This document shows positions 51,315 to 61,854 of a stretch of 64,000 nucleotides of DNA, piece after piece. How positions within the stretch are numbered: the stretch's first letter is position 1; every line of letters starts with the position of its first letter. The stretch is taken from NCBI RefSeq assembly GCF_905147365.1, contig NC_056408.1, forward strand, positions 8,866,001 to 8,930,000, written 5' to 3'. The translations under genes and the position numbers were made by a program. The notes beneath the pieces were generated by a model. That model was not told the origin of the DNA. It made no database searches and saw only the letters and a list, made by a program, of their open reading frames with translations. This DNA comes from Aricia agestis (Eukaryota > Arthropoda > Insecta > Lepidoptera > Lycaenidae).

Positions 51315-52130
51315 GTACGTTCCGAGTGTACGAGAAGTGCGTCTGCAATAGTAGTATTTTAAATTAGCATAAATATCCCCGTCGAGTCCTAGCTCGGAAG
51401 CTTACGAGTAAGCTGGATGAATACGTTCGTCTCACGAGAGCGCAAGACAGCGACAGCGATTTTAATTTAAGTTTGAAAAGCGCGTTGACTCCTAAAACTC
51501 CTTCCGCAATATTGGAGTGATTTACGTGCGAGACATAGAGACGGGGACGACCTCAAGAGCGTGTGTGAGTGGTGACGAATGCTAGTGATGCTACGTGTGC
51601 GTGCAGACTGTGTGTATGACGCGACTGGGTACGCTCACTTGTCCCCATCTCTCGTGTCAGAGGCGGGACCAAGGCCGTTTGTCGTTATCAAGATCGTGTC
51701 GCTCATTCGTTCACTTTACGTGCAAGTGAAAATCTGATGCCGTATTGTACCATATTTTACAAGTAGAATAAGCCTGATATAATAGTGATAAGAAAAAATA
51801 CATTTCCGTACCTTTTAAGTAAATAACAGAACGTGCGACCTAAGTCAAGAATCGATATATTGACGGCCATCCCGGGATCGTAATTTATTGAATTTAGAAT
51901 AGTTCTTTTCTACTCTATTTATGTTCGTGTGCGAATGTCTTTTGATACAAATCTTAAATCTTAATTTAACAAAATAGGCGCTTATGTTAAAATATGCTAT
52001 GACCTTGATGTAAACTGAAAGTATTATATACAAACTGCTAGTGCCTTACGAAACGTGATGTAACTTATAATATAAATTTATTACTTTTCCAAATTGCCAA
52101 TTAATTACAATAAATAATATGAAATCTAAT
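51315..52130 (+). terminator. 3' UTR and poly(A) signal of the PAN-ZP gene
   Basis: This stretch follows the TGA without recognised coding. AATAAA lies at 52109-52114, followed by a T-rich stretch (52131-52146) that suits a downstream element, so cleavage is predicted near 52130. An earlier or later site cannot be excluded. Confidence 0.6.
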
Positions 52131-53803
52131 ATTTTTATTTTATTTCACCCCTACACTAGAACTCTAACATAATAAGTTTTGTAGCTTCTTATGTTTTAAA
52201 TTCTATTTACTCATCATCAACACAATTTGAATTACTAAGTATTGATAACTTTCAATGTTTCCGAACAAGCTTTCAAGAAGCCAAGCTCTTTAAGTAATTT
52301 CCATTTATTCTTCTGTTATGTTTCGCTAAATCATAAAAAAAAACATGAACGATATCATCAGCAAGAGCCAAGAGGTCAGTAATGTTTGAATCAGATGACA
52401 CCCTTTTAATCTTAGGGAAATACTCCCATAAAAATCTCGTTACAAAAATGGAACGGAGACATTGACCGGCGCCGGTGATCTAGGAGATGGGATCTGGCAG
52501 TTTGCGTGAAACAATCACGTGTGAAGGGGCACACCTCACGTCGTTCGTGAGCGCGATAGCATCGGGCGACGACGGCCGACGGCGGCACGCGACACACAAA
52601 CACGTGCCGAGCTCACCATTAGCGAACGCCGTAAAGAATCTATCTCGAGATTGAGATTACGCGACTCGAATGATTAAGCTTCGCATTCTTCGTATCGCAA
52701 TAAAACATAAAAGCAAAACTGCCCGCAGGCACGATTTGATTAACGAGACTTTAAATGAGCTTTAAATAGACGAGGTCTGAAAGATTAAGATGCGGTTTGC
52801 GCAACATAACGGACGTCTCGATGGAAAAAGTAGCCGGTTATTATTTGTACATTTGCTCGAGTAAAGTTGAAGTTCTTTCATGTAGCTCTACACCTGCTAG
52901 AGCTTTAAATAGTACTTACTTAAAATATATAAACCAGAGAAAATCCTCAGTAGAATAGCTACAAGTTCATATCAATTCGTTGTATACATTAAGATAAGGA
53001 AATCACGCCAAATCTGTCTCAATGACCACGAATCAAATTTATTAGATACCCGCAACAAAGATCTCAAACCAGATCACGGTGTCCAGATATCTTGTTCAGA
53101 TTCTATTGAACGAATTATTTGATTCTATCTTGCGAGCGGCATCGATGCTAATAAAATATGGGCAGTCGGTATGGTTCTCATAAAACATGCACTTATCTTA
53201 CGAGATAATATGATTTAAAAAGACAATTATTGAGATTACTTTTTGCGAGTAATTATAGAATTATAAATGTATCTAATACACAGTACATAATGCGTTAGAA
53301 TAGGCAATTAAAATTTATTTAGTTACAATAATTATTATATATCTATTAGTATCTAAGTAAAAACCAAAGTCAACAAGCCATAAATTTTATTAAAAATGAA
53401 TTGCTTGGACTTTTTAACTAATATGAGGTTTATTAACAAATATGCAGATTACCAATAACACAAATTATAAGCCTTTGAAAAACATTTAAGGTTAGTAAAA
53501 TGAAATTGTCATAATATTATTTACTTTATAAAAAGTAACAAGTAGGGAAATCTCAGAAACTCTACTTCCAAAGTAAACACCTAATTTCCATCGACTCTAG
53601 CGTTATAAAGTTATGGGACTTGTTACTCTGAGTAATGGAGCACAATAACAGTCCAATGGTGTCATTGTTATTGCTAACACGGACTATTTCTTTTATGACC
53701 ACATACATTCTATTTTCACCATAAATAGACATTGTTTTAATAGAACAGCGGACAAACGTCGCTATGAAAAGTAATGAGCGGTGAGATGAAGAAACTAGAA
53801 TAG
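52131..53803. other. Downstream intergenic DNA
   Basis: No gene recognised. A less AT-rich patch at 52460-52650 contains CACGTG E-boxes at about 52517 and 52601 and could be regulatory. The rest is AT-rich and unassigned. Confidence 0.45.
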
Positions 53804-53899
53804 CGCACTGTAAAACTCTGGAATGAACTGTCACCAGCAGTATTTCCGGACCGATACGACCTGCAAACCTTCAAGAAAAGAGCATATTCCCTCTTATAA
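53804..53899 (+). pseudogene. LINE ORF2 C-terminus relic
   Basis: The frame reads RTVKLWNELSPAVFPDRYDL, then QTFKKRAYSLL and a TAA. The pattern LWN-LP-AVFP--YDLQ-FK is the usual C-terminal end of ORF2 in a group of lepidopteran non-LTR retrotransposons. A TAG lies directly upstream in the same frame, so the copy is truncated or mutated. Confidence 0.75.
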
Positions 53900-54003
53900 G
53901 GCCGGCAACACACCTGCGGCTCTTCTGATGTTGCGAGTGTCCATGGGCGACGGTAGTTGCTTACCATCAGGTGACCCGTTTGCTCGTAATAAAAAAAAAA
54001 AAA
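53804..54003 (+). mobile_element. LINE 3' end carrying the tail shared with the SINEs
   Basis: A short coding remnant (53804-53899) is followed by a 3' UTR containing AAGGCCGGCAACACACCTGC, ATGGGCGACGG and ATCAGGTGACCCGTTTGCTC, then a run of about 14 A. From ATTCCCTCTTA onward it matches the SINEs at 2291, 3800 and 61930. Confidence 0.85.
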
Positions 54004-54127
54004 ACTTACTACGTGAAAACGTGATAAAGGTCTGATAAATTGTTTAAATTGATTTGATCAAAGTCATATATATAGAAATTTGAGAAGTATAGTATAGTCT
54101 ATCTTTTGTTAATTACCTTTGTTAATT

Positions 54128-54157
54128 ACCTCCTCCTTTTTGGAAGTCGGTTAAAAA
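54128..54157 (-). repeat. Fragment of the AACCGACTTCC-type repeat
   Basis: ACCTCCTCCTTTTTGGAAGT and CGGTTAAAAA are the reverse complement of the start of the repeats at 23702 and 57226. Upstream, TTTGTTAATTACC is directly repeated. Confidence 0.65.
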
Positions 54158-54249
54158 GTAACAAAACAAGATCGTCCACAAATAGTCTAAGCATTCAGGA
54201 GAATAGCTATATAATTATTATTAATTAAAGGAGGTCCTTGCATCTTCAT

Positions 54250-54384
54250 ATGGTTGCTGCTATTCCCTTGGATAGCTATAATGACACTACAATAGTAGAT
54301 AATTACGACAGCAGTGATGATGAGTTAAGATACTTATTTAATAATAGCGCACTTCGTTTCAAAGTTACGAGAAATAGAAAATAG
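54250..54384 (+). CDS. Small unassigned ORF (44 aa)
   Basis: ATG at 54250 opens MVAAIPLDSYNDTTIVDNYD, then SSDDELRYLFNNSALRFKV, ending at TAG 54382-54384. The acidic Asp/Ser run followed by a basic end is more coding-like than chance frames here. I recognise no family. It is followed after 14 bases by another small frame in a different phase, so both may be pieces of one decayed mobile-element gene. It could also be chance. Confidence 0.25.
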   Translation: MVAAIPLDSYNDTTIVDNYDSSDDELRYLFNNSALRFKVTRNRK

Positions 54385-54398
54385 GTGAGAAGAAACTA

Positions 54399-54614
54399 AT
54401 GGCAAAGGTATTACAAAGATCGATAGTTCAGGTCTTCATTAGGAGTTGTGGTTTAAAACAGATGGTCCAGGCGAAACTTAATGATTGTAATCATCATAAT
54501 GATCATGATGCTTTCATGAGTAGACTTAAAATTATTGCAGCCGGTGAGAAAACGGTAGCCGATTTGATTTCTTCCGAGACTAATATGTCTCACGGCGGCG
54601 ATGACGTTGCTTAA
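54399..54614 (+). CDS. Small unassigned ORF (71 aa)
   Basis: ATG at 54399 opens MAKVLQRSIVQVFIRSCGLK and ends ISSETNMSHGGDDVA at TAA 54612-54614. Its frame differs from that of the ORF at 54250-54384. I recognise no domain. A perfect hairpin lies downstream at 54793-54819. It may be a transposon gene remnant. Confidence 0.25.
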   Translation: MAKVLQRSIVQVFIRSCGLKQMVQAKLNDCNHHNDHDAFMSRLKIIAAGEKTVADLISSETNMSHGGDDVA

Positions 54615-54792
54615 AGTGAAGCTGACGTAAAGGGGTTAATGACCTCACAGTAGACCTCCGACTAGACACGTATCATTCTGATAAAATTGATTGGCGACCG
54701 ACACAGGAGCGTGGACAGACTTTGTCGTCACTCATCAGTCATCATACTGAAATGATAAATGAACCTTCATTTTATTCTTTCTATCGAACAAT

Positions 54793-54821
54793 AAAATCCT
54801 CCAGTATCTGGAGGATTTTTT
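54793..54821. repeat. Perfect 12-bp hairpin followed by T6
   Basis: AAAATCCTCCAG, loop TAT, CTGGAGGATTTT, with the T run extending to 54821. It has the shape of a bacterial intrinsic terminator. In this insect context it is more likely another short inverted repeat. Confidence 0.8.
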
Positions 54822-54852
54822 GTTAGATAGTGTTAACAAATAAATATATTTG

Positions 54853-55685
54853 CCCAAGTGCGAGTCGGACTCGCGCACAAAGGGTTCCGTACCGTTATTG
54901 AGGAAAAAAATGCCAAAAATTGTATTTTTGTATGGGATTATTATTTTATTTTATTTAAATTTTATTATCTATATAATTAATACGCAAGCGAAAAACTTTG
55001 TATCCCTTTTGACGAAAAATGGGGAAACGTAGGTGAATGAAATTTTGCACAGTTATAGTTTATATGGTGAAGGAGTGCATCGAGCTATTATTATTTTGAA
55101 ATTATGCTTTTATCATACATTTTTTTAACAAATAAAACATTACACACACTACAACACACACACTAGGAACGATGACAGATTTTTGAGTGACAAGCCTATA
55201 CATACGAATTATGCTCTTTTATTTATGGTTGAAGTCTGTTGACAACAAGTTGACAAATTGAAAATGGATTATAGTTTTTTTATTGAATCTTAGATACTAT
55301 TAGACAATGTTTACACGGCCAGTCTGAGATCAGCTGAGTCCCAGAGACAGGAGTTGAAAAAAAAATAATATGATAAAGTCAATATTTTTTACAAAATATA
55401 GGTAGTAGTCCTAATGTCGTTGAAACTCAGGTCAAATTTCGACCATTGGGCGATCTCTACTTAATTATTAAAATATAAATACAATTGAGTATTTTGTGAA
55501 TATTTCAGGAGCCTATCTATTGTCATCATTTATATCGAGCAAAAATGGCAAAAAATCACGTTTTTTGTATTTAAGCCCTTAAATATTTAATTTATTTTGA
55601 TTTTAGTATTTCATCATCATCGAATTATTAGTATTAGTAATTATAGGTTCCCGTTTTTACCCTTTGGGTACAGAACCCTAAAAAA
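54853..55685 (+). repeat. Lepidopteran interspersed repeat, long copy
   Basis: It begins CCCAAGTGCGAGTCGGACTC and GCGCACAAAGGGTTCCGTAC, and ends GGTTCCCGTTTTTACCC, TTTGGGTACAGAACCCTAAA. Both ends match the copy at 11036-11473, which is about half as long. The difference is internal. No coding region is identified. Confidence 0.8.
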
Positions 55686-56332
55686 GAGCGTAAGAAAAAC
55701 TGCTAAGCCAGTTTTAATTCATAGTATTAGCAATGTACAATTTATATGTAACTTTCCCAACCAAAATTGATAAAACCTCTTATCATCAATAGTAATAATC
55801 ACAGCCAGAAAAGGCTAGTGACTTTCTTATACAATTTCCTTAGCTTGTCCAGTATTAATATAACGAACATATTAGAATCTTGTTACAATATAAACGAGAA
55901 TGATATAATATTTTATAAACATACATACTTAAGCTTCCTAACATAGCTTTGAGGTCGAAAAGCATTTTCACTGGACTAAATATTGCAAGAATTTTTCTCT
56001 TCGCTTCATTCTACATTCTTTAGAATATGGCACTTATAGCATAAGCAAAGCTTTGTAGTAGCTAATGCGTGGGAATGCGGCATAATGTTAGAACGATTTC
56101 GTTTAAGAATAGAGTACGCGACGTGTACAAGAACTTGTACGTTTAATTCAGTATATTGTGTGAACTAGAGTAACTCTATTATAAAACAGAGCAACATTTA
56201 AGCGACTATTATGGTCTGAAACAAACTTGATTGTAATTATTGCTCTCCTGGATTTTAGTGATATTAATAATTAATCATAGTTACAACTCTTTTAAAAGTT
56301 TTTAAATACTAGACACCAAAAACCACTAGGCT
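55686..56332. other. Unassigned intergenic DNA
   Basis: AT-rich, with no gene and no recognisable repeat up to the target duplication at 56333. Confidence 0.5.
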
Positions 56333-56344
56333 AGGGTCTCCAAT

Positions 56345-56572
56345 TCCCTTACTTTGGTGGAAGTCCGGTCCCTTTTAAGGTAGACCGGCCGGTCGTGGAG
56401 GGAGTCCTGTGTTAGACAGATCCAGGACATTCCTCCGTATACGGCTGAAGGCAAACCGCAGGTGGTTTTAGTGGGTAAGAGTCCCACATACCCTCGGGGT
56501 GCTTCAGCTAACTGAGGCACATCCCCAACCCGGGGCACCCATGATGGGTTTCCCCTGCGCATAAAAAAAAAG
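56345..56572 (+). mobile_element. 5'-truncated retroelement 3' end with 12-bp TSD
   Basis: A GC-rich 228-bp insert ends in GCGCATAAAAAAAA. It is flanked by the exact duplication AGGGTCTCCAAT at 56333-56344 and 56573-56584. Poly(A) and a 12-bp duplication are the signature of target-primed reverse transcription. The sequence (for example CCGGCCGGTCGTGGAGGGAG) resembles 3' UTRs of lepidopteran non-LTR retrotransposons. Confidence 0.9.
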
Positions 56573-56584
56573 GGTCTCCAATAA

Positions 56585-57080
56585 AATTACAAGTTCTAAC
56601 GTCACTACTTATTTATTACCTTTTCTGTGTTTCCTAGAGCCGAGCTCAGTTTTCACACTAATAACCAACTTTAGCTGCACTTTAAAGAAAAACACTATTT
56701 ACTTCACATAAATTCTACATCCAAACACAGGATTAGTAAAGAATCCTGGATTTTCGTCGGTATTTTATCATTGCATAGCTCAGAAAATTACATCTGATCC
56801 TACTGATTACGCTCCCATGCCGTGATGAGTGGAATTTACAGAGGAATTAATGCTGCATACGGCGTACAGTATCAAAGTAAATTATAAAGTCCGAAACACG
56901 CAAGACGGTAGCCGTGTAATCGGAAAAATTGTTTGCAATTTCTTCGAAAGGAAATCAACATAATATCGTTAACAGGTTGTAAATATCCGGTGACTATAGT
57001 AAAACCACAAGGCCATTCACGATTATTTCATATTATATTTGAATGACATTGCGAATTTCAGTGACTTGTTTTATACATAT
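56585..57080. other. Unassigned intergenic DNA
   Basis: No gene recognised. ACGGTAGCCGTGTAATC at about 56905 is related to the near-palindromic words of the duplication at 24379-24778. Confidence 0.45.
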
Positions 57081-57225
57081 CCTACTAATATTATAAAGGC
57101 GAAAGTTTGTTTGGATGTAGGTATGGATGTATGGATGTTTGTTACGCTTTCACGCAAAACGGATTTTAATGAAACTTTACAATAATATAGCTTATATACA
57201 TCAGAATAACACATAGGCTACAATT
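57081..57225 (+). repeat. Lepidopteran TATTATAAAGGCGAAAGTT-type repeat fragment
   Basis: Contains TACTAATATTATAAAGGCGA, TTTGTTTGGATGTAGG, CACGCAAAACGGATTTTAAT and ACACATAGGCTACA, typical of a common moth repeat. It abuts the next repeat directly. Confidence 0.6.
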
Positions 57226-57530
57226 TTAACCGACTTTCAAATTGGGGGAGGTGTTATGTTCGTTTTCTAATATTTAACGATTACTCCGCCGTTTGTTAAC
57301 CGATTTTCAAATTTTTTCTTTTGGTATATAGGGTATCATCCCAATTTGGTATTATATTCACAAAAGTGGTGATCTGATGAAGGATCCATAAGTAATCGAG
57401 GGAACTCCTCAAAATTTATAGGGAAACATGTGGTGTCTTCGGTTTCGTGAGAAGTATTCTAAGCATATGCTACCAACAAGTAAGATTTTGCACCGAGGTG
57501 TACCTAGTATACCGATGCTGTGAGAACTCC
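57226..57530 (+). repeat. AACCGACTTCC-type repeat, copy 2
   Basis: It begins TTTTAACCGACTTTCAAATT and contains TTTAACGATTACTCCGCCG and TTCACAAAAGTGGTGATCTG, matching 23702-23890. The end near 57530 is approximate. Confidence 0.7.
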
Positions 57531-58307
57531 TGTTTTTGCTGTTGAAAGAAACAAGTTTGGGAGTTTTGGCCAAAGACTTCTATTTAAACTGATGTAGACG
57601 GGCCATACGCACCAAATTGTCCGCCGTCTAATAGAGCTAATTCACACCGTTGCAGTCAGTCTTCACTGGCACGCTGTACGCGACGGTCGTATGCGAGTGT
57701 GTACGGTTAGCAAAGAAATTTTTAAAACAAACTTAGTTTTATTTTCAGATACTAATTATTGTAATCAAAGGGCAAAATGCTATCTTGTGTAAAAATAAAA
57801 AGATTTTGTAAAAAATATATAAATAAATCTTCAGGGATTACCTTTCACAGGTAACTATCATAGTTGTTCACAATAGATGAATAATTTTTACCTGGCTATA
57901 GCAAAGCAAAAAGTAAGAGTTATGTGTGTCACAGGCTATGTATGTATGTATGTTTGCATATGTTACCGTTAATTTACGTAAGCCAGTTAGAGTGCAAATT
58001 CACGCGGTATTCTGCAGATTTTCTGGGTGAGTAAGTTAAAGTGCAAAAAATTGATTCTATTCCTACATTACTAGACAATCTGCAGAATATTTAGGTAATC
58101 GGCAGTCTACCGACCATGAACGGTATGTTGCATAAAAGAGGTTCTTGTTTGAATAAATCATATTATTTAGTTGTAGGTTTTTTAGGGATTATTGAATATA
58201 ATTTTTAGGACATTAACAAAGGAATAAAATATTAAAATTTAAGTAACTAAAATATTACTTATAACTAGAAAAAAACCAATAATAAACAATTAAATACAGT
58301 CTAATGT
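57531..58307. other. Unassigned intergenic DNA with a (TATG)n microsatellite
   Basis: A short (TATG)n repeat lies at 57938-57952. No gene or definite element is otherwise seen. Confidence 0.45.
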
Positions 58308-58315
58308 TAGCCATA

Positions 58316-58520
58316 CACGCAACGGTCTACCGGAGAGGTCTACCTGTGCAGGTATGCCTGCGCAAGTAAATCGGAATGTGTGTGGGAAATGGGAATAGGC
58401 CTGTGCAGTTGCTTGGACCTGCGCATTCGTCCGGCGCAAAATCGAGAATCAATTCTTTCGAGTGACACCTGCGCAGGCATACCTGCAGGTGACCCCTCCG
58501 GTAGACCGTAGCGTGTGTGG
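58316..58520. mobile_element. hAT-type MITE with 8-bp TSD
   Basis: The 205-bp insert is flanked by exact TAGCCATA at 58308-58315 and 58521-58528. Its ends are long inverted repeats: CACGCAACGGTCTACCGGAG at the left against the complement of CCGGTAGACCGTAGCGTGTG at the right, continuing inward through GCAGGTATGCCTGCGCA. The right end is about 5 bases longer. An 8-bp duplication fits the hAT superfamily. The element is non-coding. Confidence 0.85.
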
Positions 58521-58528
58521 TAGCCATA

Positions 58529-58833
58529 ACCTTCGTCTTGAGGTTCGAGCGCTTGGAGTCCCGCCACAAAGTGAGTTTTAGCTCCTTTGTAGTGAGAGTC
58601 CCGACGCACTATCTACCGACCTTCGAGAAGGAGAAGTTCTGGCCGATTGGAGTCGTCTGCAGGAGGTTCCGAGGACGACTTCCGAATACGTCCCGCCCCA
58701 CGTCGCAGACAATACGTGTTTAGTGTTTAAGTGTTACCTAGTATTAGTTTTTAGTATAATTGCATGTATGTTAGTCTATAAGGTATTTATATTATGGGCC
58801 AAGACGCCTGAGTTAAATAAATAAATAAAATAA
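58529..58833 (+). mobile_element. Retroelement 3' fragment with (AAAT)n tail
   Basis: An open frame to TAG at 58721-58723 reads RHKVSFSSFVVRVPTHYLPT and FWPIGVVCRRFRGRLPN. The SF-V-VP...FWP-GV--R-F pattern resembles the C-terminal region of retrotransposon ORF1 proteins related to the FP (few-polyhedra) family. An AT-rich 3' UTR with TATGGGCCAAGACGCCTGAG follows, then AAATAAATAAATAAAATAA. The hAT MITE lies at its 5' edge. Family assignment is tentative. Confidence 0.55.
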
Positions 58834-58973
58834 GGTTGCATGCTTAAGTCAAAAATTTTTAGGACATAAACGAAGGAAGAGTTTAGCCTAGAATGTGAAA
58901 TAGTGACGTTTATGTGTTTTTATTAATTTCCTAAGATTGTTCTGGGTTTTTAATGTGTTTTATTGGTAGACTA

Positions 58974-59027
58974 TTATTATTATTATTATTATTACTTGTG
59001 CATGATATTTATTATCATGCACAAGTA
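58974..59027. repeat. (TTA)n microsatellite plus 15-bp hairpin
   Basis: A (TTA)n run at 58972-58993 is followed by TACTTGTGCATGATA (58993-59007), loop TTTAT, and its exact complement (59013-59027). Confidence 0.85.
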
Positions 59028-60329
59028 TAGGCCAGTGATACAACTTCCAGAAACGTGCCTTTTGTGTTCCATACTAAACACCATCGAAAGTTTTAGTAAA
59101 GCTTCTACCATTTTACTGAATCGACCGACTTGAGTCCTTGACTGCATTGACTTTTACTTTGACTTTAACTAGACTTTGGACTCTACTAAATAGAAAATCG
59201 ATGCTAAAAATTGTTACAAGAACATAGTTTTCCCGCTACTTATTTGATACTTGCCATGGTTATATAGCCGAAACGCCATAATAAGAAAAAAATAAACAAA
59301 GGATAAAATATTCAATATTAACTTCAATGTTGTTGTTGTTAATGTTACTCCACTGATAAAATATAACAGACCAAATCGTCAAACATAGGAACAGAGGGGT
59401 GCAGTCCCAGCGAAGGAGCGTAAGAAAAATATTTAGTTCACTGTCTCCCGCAATTCAAAGATGTACTATCAGTGTAGTTGATTCGTAGGCAGATCGCGGA
59501 CCTAAGTAATTTGGTCGCGTTTTATCAAACCATCGCGTTTTACCCAGTTAATTTGAACATTGAAAATGTTTTTGGTGGGATTGAATTGACATGATCCGAC
59601 TACATGATGTTGTTCTGTCAACTACCTAAAATTAAGGATTCAATTTCCTGGATGGCACATACTCGTACTAGCTATTTTAGTCACGACTGTAGTTCAAATT
59701 GTAATCGAACACCAAATATAATAAATGATCACCAAGCTTTACAGCTTCACCAAATTTCAAAATGCCTGACAAGTGACAGAAGTGCCTGTTTTTTTAGTGG
59801 CTGTTGGCTATAGCATATAAATAACCATAATAAATGCCAGTGACAAGTATTAAATTGCGAGAAAAAAAAATTCGTATGACGTTTCTCTCGTCGAAATTGA
59901 CTACATGACAAAACTCTAGACCCACTCCCCCCTCTTGTGACCGAGCGTAGTATTTTGAAGACCCGTCCTAAATGGGTCACGTAGTATGGGTATGTTCCCT
60001 TACGCTTGCGTTCGGTATTATAACCGAACACCATATAGACCATCCATGTCACTCTTATTACAAAATAATGTTGGCCCTTGACTACGAAGATATATTTTTG
60101 TTTGTGTGTGTAATGTTTTTAGTGTATTGTTTTAGGATTGCTTTTCAAATGTCATTTCGTAGAGTATGGCATGTCTACCTCAGTAGAAGTCTTTGGTTTT
60201 GCCGTTGTTTTAAGAACGGAAAGCATATGCTACTATGCGAATTACATTCATCATCATCACTACCATATTATACCATTTCATAGTCTTTTAGATCGAGACT
60301 CGAGTTTGTCAAGCGATAATTAAAAAAAT
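59028..60329. other. Unassigned intergenic DNA with a repeat-like stretch
   Basis: No gene recognised. About 59880-60000 contains words (GACATGACAAAACTCTAGAC-like, GGGTCACGTAGTATG) reminiscent of a dispersed insect repeat, at low confidence. The overlapping frames on both strands at 59747-60323 show no domain. Confidence 0.4.
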
Positions 60330-60720
60330 CTATACCTACCTAATATTATAAACCTGAAGAGTATGTTTGCTTGAACGCGTCAATCTCAGGAACTACAGGT
60401 CCGATTCAAAAACTTATCTCAGTGTTAGATAGATCATTTATCGAGTAAGACAATAAATATATAATAGTAAGACATAGGCTACATATTATCACGCTAAGAC
60501 TTATACGACCGAAGAAAAGGAAAGGAAAATGTGGAAAAAACGGGGGAAATATTAGAAATTACGAACTACTGGAGCAATTTTTATGGCAATATTTGGCACA
60601 GATATGGAGTAGAACAAGTGAAGGGAGTAGGGACATAAGCTGTTTTTTATGGGAAAATGTACGGTTTCCGTAAAATTACTAATTTACGCCGGCGAAGCTG
60701 CGTGGGACATCTAGTTATAT
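60330..60720 (+). repeat. Lepidopteran repeat, single-module copy
   Basis: It contains TTGAACGCGTCAATCTCAGG, AACTACAGGTCCGATTC, TTATCACGCTAAGAC and GTGGAAAAAACGGGGGAAAT, and ends CCGGCGAAGCTGCGTGGGAC, ATCTAGTTAT. It is the same family as the - strand repeat at 62412-63097 but has one copy of the ~160-bp core. Confidence 0.8.
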
Positions 60721-60781
60721 AATATGTCTTGTAATAGTGCTTCAGATTAAGTTGGAACTACAATACAATGGGACTCTAAGG

Positions 60782-61854
60782 TAGGGTTGCTGAGGATTCC
60801 TCTTCCGCTTCCTCATAATGAGGAAGTTCCGCAATATTTTGGGTTCCTCAAATGTTACCGCATCCTCATAAATAAAAATAAAAAAATCCTCTTCCGCTAT
60901 CGCTTCCTCAAAATTTAAGAGGAATTTATGAGGAATTTCGCTGCGCATGCGCGTCGCGTATACAATCATGCCAACGCACACGCCAGTACCAGAGAATGGG
61001 CATTGTACAAAAAAATCACATGTACTTTCATATTTTTTTTTCGTTAAAATAGGGTATTTTAAGAATATAAATTTAATAATTTTGAAATTCATTGGCTAGT
61101 TTTTTCTCAATAAATTTTTAAAGCTTCGCTCTGGCGTCATTATCGGCCGCCCATTGACCTCTGCAGTATGTTTTAAATTTCCTTTCAATCTTATTTATAA
61201 TGGCTGGTTCGTCAAATGCAAGTTCTCATTATGTGAAAGCTGATACGAGAAGCTTACCAAAACTTCGAAACGTAATGTTGGTCGAATTTATTGCTAATTT
61301 AACGCCATTGAAGGTCAAACAAAGGTTAAACATATTTGTTCAAAAATATAAGTAACTAATGGGTACTTTTTTCGTTTATATACAGAAAAACGATCACTGA
61401 CCTTATTCCTCGAAATGTTTTTGTAATAAGCAAAATTAAAAAAAAATGGACAATCCCCATTGTATCATTTACTCATCTTTTTTTTGTGTGCGTGTGTTGT
61501 GACTTGTGTATGTTACTGAACTCCTCCTTATTTGCTGGACCGATTTTGATGATTCTTTATTGTGTGTGTTTTGAGAATGGTTTAGATTCATAGTTTGGTC
61601 CTTGGTCCACTGGAAAATGCCCTGTTAATTAATTTTTGTGTAATGTATGCACCTAGTTATGTACAGACAGGACAAAGACTTGGGTTGGGTCAGCTAGTAT
61701 TTATAATTTCCTATCATCCTCCTCCTCATCCGCTTCCTCATCCGCATCCTCTTCCTCAAAAAATATCCTCTTCCTCATCCGCATCCTCTAAATTTGCGCG
61801 TGAAAATTCCTCTTCCTCCTCCTCTTCCTCATAATCACTTCCTCAACAACCCTA
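60782..61854. mobile_element. hAT-type element, 1073 bp, with 8-bp TSD
   Basis: The termini are TAGGGTTGCTGAGGA and the complement of TAGGGTTGTTGAGGA, so a 15-bp TIR with one mismatch. It is flanked by exact CTCTAAGG at 60774-60781 and 61855-61862. Eight-bp duplications and TAGGG-type termini are typical of hAT elements (Ac-like). Both ends are packed with CTTCCTC / CCTCATCCGC repeats, plausible transposase-binding sites. No transposase domain is seen, so it is non-autonomous. About 61480-61700 looks like a nested copy of another moth repeat ending TTGGGTCAGCTAGT. Confidence 0.9.
61200..61355 (+). CDS. Small ORF (51 aa) inside the hAT element
   Basis: The frame reads MAGSSNASSHYVKADTRSLP, then KLRNVMLVEFIANLTPLKVK and ends VQKYK with TAA. 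A GT just before the stop and an AG near 61385 could splice it to a slightly longer frame. I recognise no family. It may be a remnant of the transposase gene, captured host sequence or chance. Confidence 0.25.
   Translation: MAGSSNASSHYVKADTRSLPKLRNVMLVEFIANLTPLKVKQRLNIFVQKYK

Noticed and set aside
59747..60323. Overlapping frames of about 60-103 codons on both strands
   Set aside because: No domain on either strand, and part resembles a dispersed repeat.
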